From positions 1-41,358 of the forward strand of contig JASJDN010000044.1 of NCBI GenBank assembly GCA_030065205.1: a stretch of DNA of 41,358 bases. The letters are read 5' to 3'. Below are positions 16,363 through 24,466 of this stretch, piece after piece. The position numbers were made by a program, and so were the translations under genes. The first letter of the stretch is position 1; the number at the start of each line of letters is the position of its first letter. This stretch comes from Crocosphaera sp. (GTDB lineage: Bacteria; Cyanobacteriota; Cyanobacteriia; Cyanobacteriales; Microcystaceae). The notes below the pieces were generated by a model. It ran no database searches and had not been told where the DNA came from. It saw only the letters and a program-made list of their open reading frames with translations.

Positions 16363-18552
16363 GTGAACAGAAAAACGTTAAAATTTATTGACTTATTCGC
16401 TGGTATTGGCGGTTTTAGATTGGCTTTTGAGAAAGCTGGTTATCACTGTGTTTATTCTTGTGAAATCAATGAAAATTGTCGTCAAATTTATTATAATAAT
16501 TTTGGGGAATTACCGGATCACGATGTTACTAAAATAATTCCTCAAAATCTTCCTAATTTTGATATTTTAACGGCTGGTTTTCCTTGTCAACCTTTTAGTA
16601 TTTGTGGAAAAAGAGGAGGATTTAAAGATACTAGAGGAACTTTATTTTTTCATATTTGCGAAATCATAGAAGTTAAAAAACCTCAAGTTATTGTTCTTGA
16701 AAATGTTAAACATTTAATTCATCATCAGCAAGGAAAAACCTTAGAAACCATTATCTATGCTTTAGAAGATTTAGGCTATTTAGTTGACTATAAACTATTG
16801 AATGCTAAAGACTTTGGAGTTCCTCAAAATAGAGAAAGAATTATTATTCTTGGGACAATTAATAAAAAGTTTGATTTTGATTCAATTAAAACTCAAAAGA
16901 ACGTTCCTAGTCTCAGAAATTTTTTAGACCAAAAAGGAAACTTTGAATATTTAGAACCGAAAGAATATACATTAATTCAAGAACCAAAAAGACAGTTATC
17001 AGGTTTGATTTTTATTGGTTATCGTAATAAAAATATTTGGAAAAAAGGAATTAGACCAAATACTGAACATCTTTCTAGAGTTCATCGTCAACCTAATAGA
17101 ATTTACTCCATAGATGGAGTTCATCCAACCCTTCCCTCTCAAGAAACATCAGGGCGATTTTTTATTTATATTCCTGAAGAAAATGCAGTCCGTAAATTAA
17201 CCTTAAAAGAATGCTATAGAATTATGGGGTTTCCTAATGATTTTATAATTCATAATAGTACCGCAGAAGCTTATAAACAAATTGGTAATTCTATTTGTAT
17301 TCCTTTGTTTAAGGAAATAGCAATTCAGTTAAAAGAGCAAATTTTTCAACAGGAACAATCCCAAGATATCAACTTTCAAAGAAACACTGATCAACTTAAC
17401 CACCAATCATTAAACTTACAGTTAGAAATAACAGGAATGACGATTATGAATCATAGAGAAAAATTATTACAGGTATATGATTTATCCCAAGATATTAATA
17501 ATAATAAAACACAGATTCCTTCACAGTATATAGATTATATTAATGTGATTGCTAAAAACTGCAAAAAACAAAAAGGAGTTTATACTGTTTTAATTACTTT
17601 ATTAACCCATAAAATTCTCAATCCCAATCAAGATATTAGATACCATCAAAAGAATTTACCTAATGGTTTTTCAGGAAGAACAATTGACACTCAATACATT
17701 ACACCAACCTTAAAAGAGTTAGGACTTCCTGCAATGGCTGAAAGTGGATGGTTAACTCGTTCTCTTGAACAACCTTATCCTTATACCCTAGATTATAACG
17801 GTAATATCAGTAATAAAAAAGTAAAAGAAGCTTTCTTGAATTTAATTGATTTTGTCGAAACCTATCCTAATCATACAGAAAATGTGCTTATATTGTTACT
17901 TTCAGAAGTGAGAAAAATAACGGAAGCTAATAAAATAGAAATCATCAAATTAAATAATCCTGAAAAGTGTGATATTGTAACTATTGTTAACTGTTTGGAC
18001 TATCATTTTAATTTCAATTATAAAACTCATGGTGCGTCTAAATTACCCGTATTAGCTTTTTATGCAATCTATCAACAATTAATTCAAGAAGTTGAAAGAT
18101 ATAAATCATGTACGCTTAATCCGTTGGGAAGTCATACTGCATCGGATAGAACATCAAAAACAGCAGGAGACATTGAGATTATAGGAAACAAAAACACACT
18201 AATTGAAGCCGTTGAAATTAAACATGGTAAACCTATTAATCTGCAAATCATTCGTATTGCTAAAGATAAAATAATCAAGTTTAATCCTCGGCGTTACTGT
18301 ATTTTTTCATCGGCTAATATTCAAGTCGAACAATCAGAACTGATCGAACAAGAAATTAAAAATATAAGAGAGACTCACGGCTGCCAAATTATCATTAATG
18401 GAATCATTCCTACCTTGAAATATTATCTAAGATTACTAACATTTGTTGAAAAGTTTATTAATAACTACTCAACCTTAGTCGAATCTGATCCAGAATTACA
18501 ACTAATTCACAAAATAAAATGGAACGAAATCCTATCTCAACTAGAAACATAA
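16363..18552 (+). CDS. C5 methyltransferase fused to a PD-(D/E)XK restriction endonuclease
   Basis: Residues ~6-327 form a complete C5 methyltransferase: motif I FIDLFAGIGGFRLAFE, IV AGFPCQPFSICGKRGG (Cys75), VI VLENVKHL, VIII FGVPQNRERIIILG, a compact recognition domain, IX GVHPTLPSQETSGRFF and X AYKQIGNSICIPL. After a Gln/Asn-rich linker (~328-358), residues ~359-729 form a second domain. It carries GSHTASDRTSKTAGDIEI and EAVEIKHGKPI, i.e. Asp603-x14-Glu618-x-Lys620, a PD-(D/E)XK nuclease site. From memory the block resembles SacI-family endonucleases, but this is uncertain. An internal ATG at codon 359 (base 17437) with AGGA just before it could start a free nuclease. The GTG start is chosen because it lies just before motif I. 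The AT-rich composition and absence of HIP1 fit horizontal gain. Confidence 0.85.
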   Translation: MNRKTLKFIDLFAGIGGFRLAFEKAGYHCVYSCEINENCRQIYYNNFGELPDHDVTKIIPQNLPNFDILTAGFPCQPFSICGKRGGFKDTRGTLFFHICEIIEVKKPQVIVLENVKHLIHHQQGKTLETIIYALEDLGYLVDYKLLNAKDFGVPQNRERIIILGTINKKFDFDSIKTQKNVPSLRNFLDQKGNFEYLEPKEYTLIQEPKRQLSGLIFIGYRNKNIWKKGIRPNTEHLSRVHRQPNRIYSIDGVHPTLPSQETSGRFFIYIPEENAVRKLTLKECYRIMGFPNDFIIHNSTAEAYKQIGNSICIPLFKEIAIQLKEQIFQQEQSQDINFQRNTDQLNHQSLNLQLEITGMTIMNHREKLLQVYDLSQDINNNKTQIPSQYIDYINVIAKNCKKQKGVYTVLITLLTHKILNPNQDIRYHQKNLPNGFSGRTIDTQYITPTLKELGLPAMAESGWLTRSLEQPYPYTLDYNGNISNKKVKEAFLNLIDFVETYPNHTENVLILLLSEVRKITEANKIEIIKLNNPEKCDIVTIVNCLDYHFNFNYKTHGASKLPVLAFYAIYQQLIQEVERYKSCTLNPLGSHTASDRTSKTAGDIEIIGNKNTLIEAVEIKHGKPINLQIIRIAKDKIIKFNPRRYCIFSSANIQVEQSELIEQEIKNIRETHGCQIIINGIIPTLKYYLRLLTFVEKFINNYSTLVESDPELQLIHKIKWNEILSQLET

Positions 18553-18794
18553 TTAAATAAATTAAATAGTTGCTTTAGCTGTTGCTTATCTTTTGTTGTC
18601 AAGGGAATGTTAATGGTTTTTATTTCTTCTGGGGTTCTCTTTGTAACCGATAAAATTTCAATACCCACTATTTGCTCGTTCTCGTCATAGTCACAAATTA
18701 CACCTTCCTCTATGGTTTCCGAGTCAATAATTTTAGAATCTCTGAGAAGGATATAAGCTGCATCTGCATCGGGATCATAAGTAATCTTTTTCAT
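18537..18794 (-). CDS. DUF2283 family small protein
   Basis: This 85-residue protein has the signature ITYDPDADAAYILLRDSKII, followed by EEGVICDYDENEQIVGIEIL. That is the DUF2283 pattern (YDxxADxxYI...DxxGxIVGIEIL). The family is small, of unknown function, and very often encoded directly after DUF4258 genes, as here with a 4-base overlap. The arrangement looks like a toxin-antitoxin-type pair, with this acidic protein in the antitoxin position; that role is inference. Its last 16 bases overlap the end of the convergent methyltransferase-nuclease gene. Confidence 0.85.
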   Translation of the reverse strand: MKKITYDPDADAAYILLRDSKIIDSETIEEGVICDYDENEQIVGIEILSVTKRTPEEIKTINIPLTTKDKQQLKQLFNLFNYVSS

Positions 18795-19048
18795 AATTGT
18801 CCCCTCATAGAACGATCAAAATGAACAGTAATAACCTTGATAGAGTTTTCAGTTGGCTTATAGACAACCCGCAAAACACGATTACCAAACTCAGGAATAC
18901 TAGCTAACCCATGAAGCAACTGAGGATCTTTTTTGTCGGGTTCCACCCTTTGAGGAGCGAACAGGGTTCTTTCAACCCATTCTAAAGGGGTACTACGTTC
19001 TTCAATACGCTTTTTCGCGTGTTCTGTTAACTCGTACGAAGATTTCAT
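18791..19048 (-). CDS. DUF4258 family small protein
   Basis: This 85-residue basic protein has ELTEHAKKRIEERSTPLEWV and NRVLRVVYKPTENSIKVITV, with a closing HFDRSMRG. The HAxxRxxxR...VVxxxxxxxxVITV pattern is DUF4258, a fold thought to be related to RelE/BECR toxins. The downstream DUF2283 gene begins within its stop codon (ATGA overlap). A ribosome site (GGGGTAAG) precedes the ATG. The pair is a candidate toxin-antitoxin-like module; no experiment is known to me for this version. It is divergent from the aspartate kinase gene. Confidence 0.85.
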   Translation of the reverse strand: MKSSYELTEHAKKRIEERSTPLEWVERTLFAPQRVEPDKKDPQLLHGLASIPEFGNRVLRVVYKPTENSIKVITVHFDRSMRGQL

Positions 19049-19118
19049 TATCTTACCCCTTTAATTATATTTATGAATGCTAAATTAAAGAAGAGATATT
19101 TCTGCGTCTATTTCAACT

Positions 19119-20918
19119 ATGGCTCTCATTGTCCAAAAATACGGGGGAACCTCCGTCGGGTCCGTCGAACGAATTCAAACCGTAGCCCAACGTATTCAAA
19201 AAACGGTTCAACAGGGAAATACAGTGGTGGTGGTCGTCTCTGCTATGGGAAAAACCACCGATACCCTAGTCAGTTTAGCTCAAGAAATCACCGCCAACCC
19301 CTCCCGACGGGAAATGGATATGCTACTCTCCACAGGAGAACAAGTGACCATCGCCCTCTTGACCATGGCCCTACAAGAAATAGGACAAGCAGCCATCTCC
19401 TTAACCGGGGCGCAAGTCGGCATTGTAACCGAAGCCGAATATAGTCGGGCCCGTATTCTCTCCATCAAACCCGATCGCATTAAAGGCCATTTAGATAAGG
19501 CTGAAGTGGTGGTTGTGGCAGGATTTCAAGGCATTAGTTCCCGAGAAAACTTAGAAATTACCACCCTGGGCCGTGGGGGTTCCGATACCTCAGCCGTCGC
19601 CTTAGCAGCTTCTTTAAAAGCCAGTTTTTGCGAGATATACACCGATGTTCCAGGAATTTTGACCACCGACCCCCGTATCGTTCCAGAAGCGCGGTTAATG
19701 GACGAAATTACCTGCGATGAGATGCTAGAATTAGCCAGTTTAGGGGCGAAAGTATTGCACCCTCGGGCCGTAGAAATTGCCCGTAACTATGGGGTTCCGT
19801 TGGTGGTGCGATCGAGTTGGAGTGATGCGCCGGGAACCCGCGTTATTTCCCCCATACCCAAACCCAGATCCTTAGACGGGTTAGAATTGACCAAGGCGGT
19901 AGATGGGGTAGAATTTGACGGAGAACAGGCGAAAATTGCCCTATTACGGGTTCCCGATCGCCCCGGTATTGCTGCCCGTTTATTCGGGGAAATCGCCCAT
20001 CAACAGGTAGATGTAGACCTCATTATTCAATCCATCAATGAAGGAAATAGTAACGATATCGCCTTTACGGTGATCAATAATGTCTTAACCAAGGCCGAAG
20101 CGGTTGCACAAGCGATCGCCCCGGTGTTACGGAGTACCCCTTCTAACGCCACAGAAGCAGAGGTAATGGTGGAAACCGGGGTGGCTAAAATATCCATCGC
20201 TGGTGCCGGAATGATTGGCCGGCCAGGGATTGCGGCGAAAATGTTTAAAACCTTAGCTGACGCGAATATCAATATCGAGATGATTTCTACCTCAGAAGTC
20301 AAGGTGAGTTGTGTGGTAGCCAAAGAAGAGGGCGATCGCGCGATAAAAGTGTTATGTGAAGCGTTTGATGTGGAGTTATCCCCTAACCCTGTCGCTTCCC
20401 AAGCAGTGGAGATGTCTCCTCCGGTTCGTGGGGTCGCCTTAGATCAAAAACAAGCACAAATTGCTATTCGTCATGTTAAGGATAAACCGGGGATGGCGGC
20501 TAGTATTTTTGGAATGTTAGCGGATAATAATATTAGTGTGGATACCATTATTCAATCGCAACGGTGTCGTATTTTGGACGGAATACCTACCCGTGACATT
20601 GCTTTTACGGTGGGACAAGGAGACGCTGAAGCAGCGTGTCGAGTGTTAAATCGTCTATCTGATGGCTTTGATGAGGTGGTAGTGGATGATGATATTGCTA
20701 AAGTGAGTATTGTCGGCGCTGGTATGGTGGGACAACCGGGGGTGGCGGCTAAGTTTTTTGCAGCTTTAGCCAAAGAACATATCAATATCAAAATGATTGC
20801 CACATCTGAGATTAAAATTAGTTGTGTGGTTCCCAAAGAAGAAGGGGTTAAGGCGTTAAAAGCGGTTCATCAAGCGTTTGAGTTAGCCGGTAGAGAAACG
20901 GTAGAAGTTCCCGCTTGA
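19119..20918 (+). CDS. lysC: Aspartate kinase with four ACT domains
   Basis: This cytoplasmic enzyme phosphorylates aspartate, the first step to lysine, threonine and methionine. The kinase domain (~1-245) opens MALIVQKYGGTSVGSVERI and contains VVVVSAMGKTTDTL, TTLGRGGSDTSAVALAA and EIYTDVPGILTTDPRIVP. The remaining ~340 residues hold two ACT pairs, seen as ALLRVPDRPGIAARLFGEIA and IAIRHVKDKPGMAASIFGML, each followed by a VSIVGAGMVGQPGVAAKFFA-type partner. The duplicated ACT block and ~600-residue length are the usual cyanobacterial form and allow feedback control by lysine and threonine. All conserved residues seem present. It is a single gene, with a MITE-like repeat 50 bases downstream. Confidence 0.97.
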   Translation: MALIVQKYGGTSVGSVERIQTVAQRIQKTVQQGNTVVVVVSAMGKTTDTLVSLAQEITANPSRREMDMLLSTGEQVTIALLTMALQEIGQAAISLTGAQVGIVTEAEYSRARILSIKPDRIKGHLDKAEVVVVAGFQGISSRENLEITTLGRGGSDTSAVALAASLKASFCEIYTDVPGILTTDPRIVPEARLMDEITCDEMLELASLGAKVLHPRAVEIARNYGVPLVVRSSWSDAPGTRVISPIPKPRSLDGLELTKAVDGVEFDGEQAKIALLRVPDRPGIAARLFGEIAHQQVDVDLIIQSINEGNSNDIAFTVINNVLTKAEAVAQAIAPVLRSTPSNATEAEVMVETGVAKISIAGAGMIGRPGIAAKMFKTLADANINIEMISTSEVKVSCVVAKEEGDRAIKVLCEAFDVELSPNPVASQAVEMSPPVRGVALDQKQAQIAIRHVKDKPGMAASIFGMLADNNISVDTIIQSQRCRILDGIPTRDIAFTVGQGDAEAACRVLNRLSDGFDEVVVDDDIAKVSIVGAGMVGQPGVAAKFFAALAKEHINIKMIATSEIKISCVVPKEEGVKALKAVHQAFELAGRETVEVPA

Positions 20919-20970
20919 TTATTCTAGTTAAGTTGAGTGTGGGAGGTGTGGGGAAACTGGGAGACAGATA

Positions 20971-21099
20971 TCACAGCAGTTTTTAATTGAGTGTATCAAA
21001 AAGTTGAGTTAAGTGAGTGTGGGGAGTGTGGGAGGGGTGGGAAGTGTGGGGAGAATTTGCATTTTAGTGTTTAATCTATGCAAATGAAAACTGCTATCA
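20971..21099. repeat. MITE-like palindromic element, copy B (129 bp)
   Basis: The left end is TCACAGCAGTTTTTAATTG and the right end is CAAATGAAAACTGCTATCA; the ends are inverted copies. The G-rich core, GAGTGTGGGGAGTGTGGGAG and beyond, is the reverse complement of the core of copy A at 8309. Length and order of parts agree with copy A, but the orientation is opposite. A short G-rich stretch (GTTGAGTGTGGGAGGTGTGG) just left of it at 20932 looks like part of a further copy. The 331-bp gap between the aspartate kinase and the next small gene is mostly this element. Confidence 0.8.
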
Positions 21100-21202
21100 A
21101 CTGCGAACCCCGAACCCATTTTTCCACTTATTTCCACTTATCGGGAAAAACTCAAACTTCTAAATCCCTGAATTGATGGGCTTTTTGGGACTGACATCAC
21201 CC

Positions 21203-21232
21203 CTTGTTACCTCATAAGATGAGGATAACAAG
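21203..21232. promoter_or_regulatory. Palindrome upstream of the 64-aa gene
   Basis: CTTGTTACCTCAT and ATGAGGATAACAAG are inverted arms separated by AAG, with one extra base in the right arm. The palindrome ends 17 bases before the ATG at 21250. It could be an operator for a dimeric regulator or an mRNA hairpin controlling translation. No T-run follows, so it is not a normal terminator. Confidence 0.5.
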
Positions 21233-21249
21233 AAAAAGAGGTCATCAAA

Positions 21250-21444
21250 ATGTTCACCAACACCAGCAACACCAACATCATTCGCAACTATGTTATTCTC
21301 GCTGCCACTGTGATGTTGACTTCCGTCGCTTTAACCGATACGTTCTTATCCCCCACTCGTAACGGACAACAAGAACGCCTTAATAGCTATGGACAGGTAG
21401 CCAAAGCCGGTTTGGTGGCTTACTCCCAAAAAATTGGTCGTTAA
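21250..21444 (+). CDS. Small predicted membrane or secreted protein, 64 aa
   Basis: I do not recognise this family. The protein opens with a polar Asn/Thr-rich stretch (MFTNTSNTNIIRN). A hydrophobic segment follows (~residues 14-30, YVILAATVMLTSVALTD) that could be a signal peptide or one membrane helix. The C-terminal part is short and basic, ending VAKAGLVAYSQKIGR. A ribosome site (AAAGAGG) lies 8 bases before the ATG, and a palindrome lies just upstream; both support a real gene. No partner gene is obvious, and the next gene converges from the other strand. Confidence 0.65.
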   Translation: MFTNTSNTNIIRNYVILAATVMLTSVALTDTFLSPTRNGQQERLNSYGQVAKAGLVAYSQKIGR

Positions 21445-21486
21445 GATGGCCTCTTTTGCCGAAATTCTCTAGTTATCGTCTTATAA

Positions 21487-21699
21487 CTAATTTTTCTTAA
21501 GAGTTTGTAATTGCTGAAGCAAAACGTCGATTTCAGCTTGTAGATGTAAATATTTGACCTGTTGTACCACTGGATAAGCTTTTTTTACTTTCATCATCTG
21601 ATTATCTCTATCTTTCACCCCGAATGATTGGTTATGGGAACGCTTAGGGTTAGTTTCAGACGTTTCCGAAGATGAACGAGATAGAATTTGAGTTGTCAT
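21487..21699 (-). CDS. Small hypothetical protein, 70 aa
   Basis: I do not recognise this protein. The N-terminal half is Ser/Thr-rich and disordered-looking (TTQILSRSSSETSETNPKRS). The C-terminal half is a likely coiled helix (VVQQVKYLHLQAEIDVLLQQ, then LQTLKKN) with leucines at heptad-like spacing. There is no membrane segment. It converges with the 64-aa gene, and its upstream region (21700-21800) also lies downstream of the 566-aa gene. Support is coding-like composition and a clean ATG; homology is not known to me. Confidence 0.55.
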   Translation of the reverse strand: MTTQILSRSSSETSETNPKRSHNQSFGVKDRDNQMMKVKKAYPVVQQVKYLHLQAEIDVLLQQLQTLKKN

Positions 21700-21813
21700 A
21701 GAGTTTGCTAAGTATATTTACTTATCTGGTTTGCCTTGCGATGCACATTGTAACAAATCTTTGCGATCGTGTATAGTCCATCACGTTAAAATTTTGTCAT
21801 TGTGCTGGCTTTC

Positions 21814-23514
21814 CTACTGTTGTCTATGATACACCGTCATTAAATTGCCTTGAGAGTTGTACACTTCGATAGACTTACCGGTTTGATTACTAATCTTTTG
21901 TAAGCGATGTTCAAAGGTAGAAAGATGATTGAGAAGTTCGACTTGAATTTGGAAATTTCCTTGTGCTTTTGCTTGTATGGCAGTCATCCATACCCGTTCT
22001 AAATAGTCGGATTCTAGTTTCATTTTGATTAACGTTTCTGTTATTTGATAATCACATATTTTCGGTTTCAAAATACACATTGTGTCTAATTCTGAAGTAA
22101 TGGTTTTCGCTTCTGTTATTTGCTTCAGTTTATTGGTAGCCTGAGCTAATGATAAATTATAAGTTGATATTAAGGGTTGCACTTCATTCCATTTGAAAGT
22201 ATTTTGAGGTACTTTTTTGATATAAACGATAGCTATATTCCAATAGTTAACTGCTTGTGACCATTGATTATTTTGCTCTGATTGTCTAGCCATTTTAGAA
22301 TACTTTTCAGCTTGTTCATACATTGTCAAGGCTATTTTTTCTTGATTGGTTCGCCTTTCTGCCCTTGTCTTATTAGATAAATAAGTTTTTAGAAGAACAC
22401 GGGAGGATTGATAGGGAGTCGTATGTGGTGGTATTTCTTGTATTCGTTTTATAGCAGTTAACCAAGTATTGTAGACTAATTGTAGATCGGGCAATTGATC
22501 GGCTGAGTTATCTCTTTTTCGGGCCAACTCTGCTGCTTGTTGAGCTTGTTGTAAACTCTTATTTGCCTGTTTTTCGACAGCAATTTTATCGTTTATTTTT
22601 TGAATGATTTTTAATATTTTTTGATAATAATTATTTTCAAATTCATCTAAAAAGCCGTTATTTTTAATGAGAGCAATCCTTTCTAGTGCTGTTTTATATT
22701 CTTGTTTCAATGCTTCTAGCTTTTTAAGAGATAAAGAAGATTTTTGAGATAAAGATAGAGCTTCATCTATGGTATTTTTTGTTCTATTTAATAAGACTAT
22801 ATTGTTTAATTGTTGTTGATATTGCTCTTTTACTGTGGAGGATTGCTGATAATAATCTGACCAAAAAGGAATTTTCTGTAATAATTCAATTGCTTCTTCT
22901 AACTGGGTTTGAGTAATAGTTAATTTAGAAGTATTAACATCATTCTCTAATAAAATATTAATTTGATTGGAAAGTTGTTGAGCTTTTTGTATTTGTGAAC
23001 ATTGATCAAAAGTACAAGGGCGAGTCAATCCATAGATAATCATTGATAAGGTTAAACTGCCCAAACTTCCACTAATTAATAACCATGATAATTGATTGGA
23101 TTTAAACTTCTTATTTAGTGAGGTTAAACTTCTTTGATACCAGTTAACAATTACATCTTTCTGATTACCCAGAAAAATTCGACTATCTTTATTCAACAGT
23201 TCCCAGGCTAAAATCTCCAGAAAACTTGGTTTTTTTTCTGCTTCTAAAAAGCAATATTGACCATTAACATAGTAATAGATTTCAACAAAATAAGCCTGGC
23301 ATAAATTCTCTTGTTTTAAAATTTTGTATAAGAAAGCTTCAATTTTTTCTAAATTGAGCAGATGATTATCAGGAGATTCAACTAAAATCAGTAATACTTC
23401 GTCTAAAAAACAATTAATCACTAAAGGAACAGGAGATAGACCAGATTGTTCTAACTGGGTTATTAATAACTGTTCTAAAGTCGTCAATCTTGTTGTTTTA
23501 GGGATAGTCTTCAT
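21814..23514 (-). CDS. Uncharacterised coiled-coil membrane protein, 566 aa
   Basis: I do not recognise the family. The start MKTIPKTTRLTTLEQLLITQ is preferred because GAGGAG lies about 10 bases upstream; an earlier ATG would add 14 residues with no such site. The N-terminal ~140 residues look globular and cytoplasmic (PLVINCFLDEVLLILVESPD). One membrane helix follows (~142-163, WLLISGSLGSLTLSMIIYGL). The rest is a long helical, Gln/Lys-rich region of repeated ~70-residue units resembling coiled coil or TPR-like helices (QAVNYWNIAIVYIKKVPQNT). A Cys pair (TRPCTFDQC) sits just beyond the membrane. Architectures like this occur in cyanobacterial envelope scaffolds; the role is unknown. Confidence 0.75.
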   Translation of the reverse strand: MKTIPKTTRLTTLEQLLITQLEQSGLSPVPLVINCFLDEVLLILVESPDNHLLNLEKIEAFLYKILKQENLCQAYFVEIYYYVNGQYCFLEAEKKPSFLEILAWELLNKDSRIFLGNQKDVIVNWYQRSLTSLNKKFKSNQLSWLLISGSLGSLTLSMIIYGLTRPCTFDQCSQIQKAQQLSNQINILLENDVNTSKLTITQTQLEEAIELLQKIPFWSDYYQQSSTVKEQYQQQLNNIVLLNRTKNTIDEALSLSQKSSLSLKKLEALKQEYKTALERIALIKNNGFLDEFENNYYQKILKIIQKINDKIAVEKQANKSLQQAQQAAELARKRDNSADQLPDLQLVYNTWLTAIKRIQEIPPHTTPYQSSRVLLKTYLSNKTRAERRTNQEKIALTMYEQAEKYSKMARQSEQNNQWSQAVNYWNIAIVYIKKVPQNTFKWNEVQPLISTYNLSLAQATNKLKQITEAKTITSELDTMCILKPKICDYQITETLIKMKLESDYLERVWMTAIQAKAQGNFQIQVELLNHLSTFEHRLQKISNQTGKSIEVYNSQGNLMTVYHRQQ

Positions 23515-23672
23515 TGGGTCACCACTCCTCGATGATCGATTGTCCCATATTGCCATATTTATTGCCGTTATGTAGCACGGAACAAAGGCGTTGAAATTTG
23601 TTCTGAATAATTGTCGATGACAAGGAGAAACCTAACAATGCTTTATCTTCTCGATTTTAGGGAAGCAGATAA

Positions 23673-24173
23673 CTAAGGACTGGTTTGATAATCAACGATC
23701 GCAATATTCCATTCTCCCAGTTGAGTCGTTTGAAACGCCACCTGAGACCCATCTCCCGTAATAGTAGGTTGTCGAACCGAACCCCGAACATTAGCCGTCA
23801 GTAACGTTGATCGTTGTTGGTTGCGATCATAGACCATAATATCTGGTTTCCCCCGTTCCGTCGACACATAGACAAGATAACGACCATCAAAGCTTAACGC
23901 AGGTTGATCTTGACTAGAATCTCGACGATTGAGATTTGGCAAAGAGACAAGACGTTTTTCTTGTAAATCAAATAGATAAATATCGCGATGACCTTGACGT
24001 TCCGAAGCAAAGGCTAAATAACGACCGTCTCCACTATAGGTTGGGTATTCTTCAGGAGACTTACTATTAAGTCCTCCCGTGGGTATTTCTGGAGTGGTGA
24101 GAAGGGGATGACGACAGCTAGTTAACATCATCCCCAATAACAAGGTGGGGAACAGCAAAAGACGAAACCACAT
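23673..24173 (-). CDS. TolB-like beta-propeller lipoprotein
   Basis: This 166-residue protein has an N-terminal signal and lipobox (MWFRLLLFPTLLLGMMLTSC, cleavage before the Cys), so it is probably a lipoprotein. Two and a half PD40/TolB-type blades follow: PTYSGDGRYLAFASERQGHR with DIYLFDLQ, PALSFDGRYLVYVSTERGKP with DIMVYDRN, and PTITGDGSQVAFQTTQLGEW with NIAIVDYQ. The length is far below a full six- or seven-blade propeller, so it would need to pair with itself or another protein. Short TolB-like lipoproteins of this length are common in cyanobacteria, so I do not call it truncated. Function is unknown. Confidence 0.85.
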   Translation of the reverse strand: MWFRLLLFPTLLLGMMLTSCRHPLLTTPEIPTGGLNSKSPEEYPTYSGDGRYLAFASERQGHRDIYLFDLQEKRLVSLPNLNRRDSSQDQPALSFDGRYLVYVSTERGKPDIMVYDRNQQRSTLLTANVRGSVRQPTITGDGSQVAFQTTQLGEWNIAIVDYQTSP

Positions 24174-24466
24174 GGTCTAAGAATCTTTATCTTTAATTCT
24201 TATTTATTTTATCTTGAGTGATTGCACAATTCATTACCTAGAGATAAAATTAAAGAAGGAAAACAAGAAACTAGAAACCTAATTTTTTTGAGATTAGGGA
24301 GAACAAATAGCTCAACAATTCCCAACCAAAAACTGAGTTTCACCTGGTTGTTTATCCTTTTCAACCAACAAAACCACTGACTATTTTTAAAAGGCTTTTA
24401 GCTGTTCAGTTCTGATAATAAATAGCTGTTCAGCACTAATTCAATATACCTTTGGAGGAGCAAGTC

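Noticed and set aside
15521..18552. A new defence system beyond restriction-modification
   Set aside because: Both genes are explained by C5 methyltransferase and nuclease motifs. No helicase, reverse transcriptase or nucleotide-signalling gene accompanies them.
19073..19444. Second + frame overlapping the start of the aspartate kinase gene
   Set aside because: It is a shadow frame with Arg/Ser/Thr-rich nonsense composition, and the kinase frame is clearly the coding one.
23515..23556. Earlier ATG adding 14 residues to the 566-aa membrane protein
   Set aside because: No ribosome site is seen before it, while GAGGAG lies correctly before ATG 23514.
24452..24466. Earlier TTG start for the amylase-family gene
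   Set aside because: It would use the ribosome-binding site GGAGGAG as codons. ATG 24467 has ideal spacing behind it.
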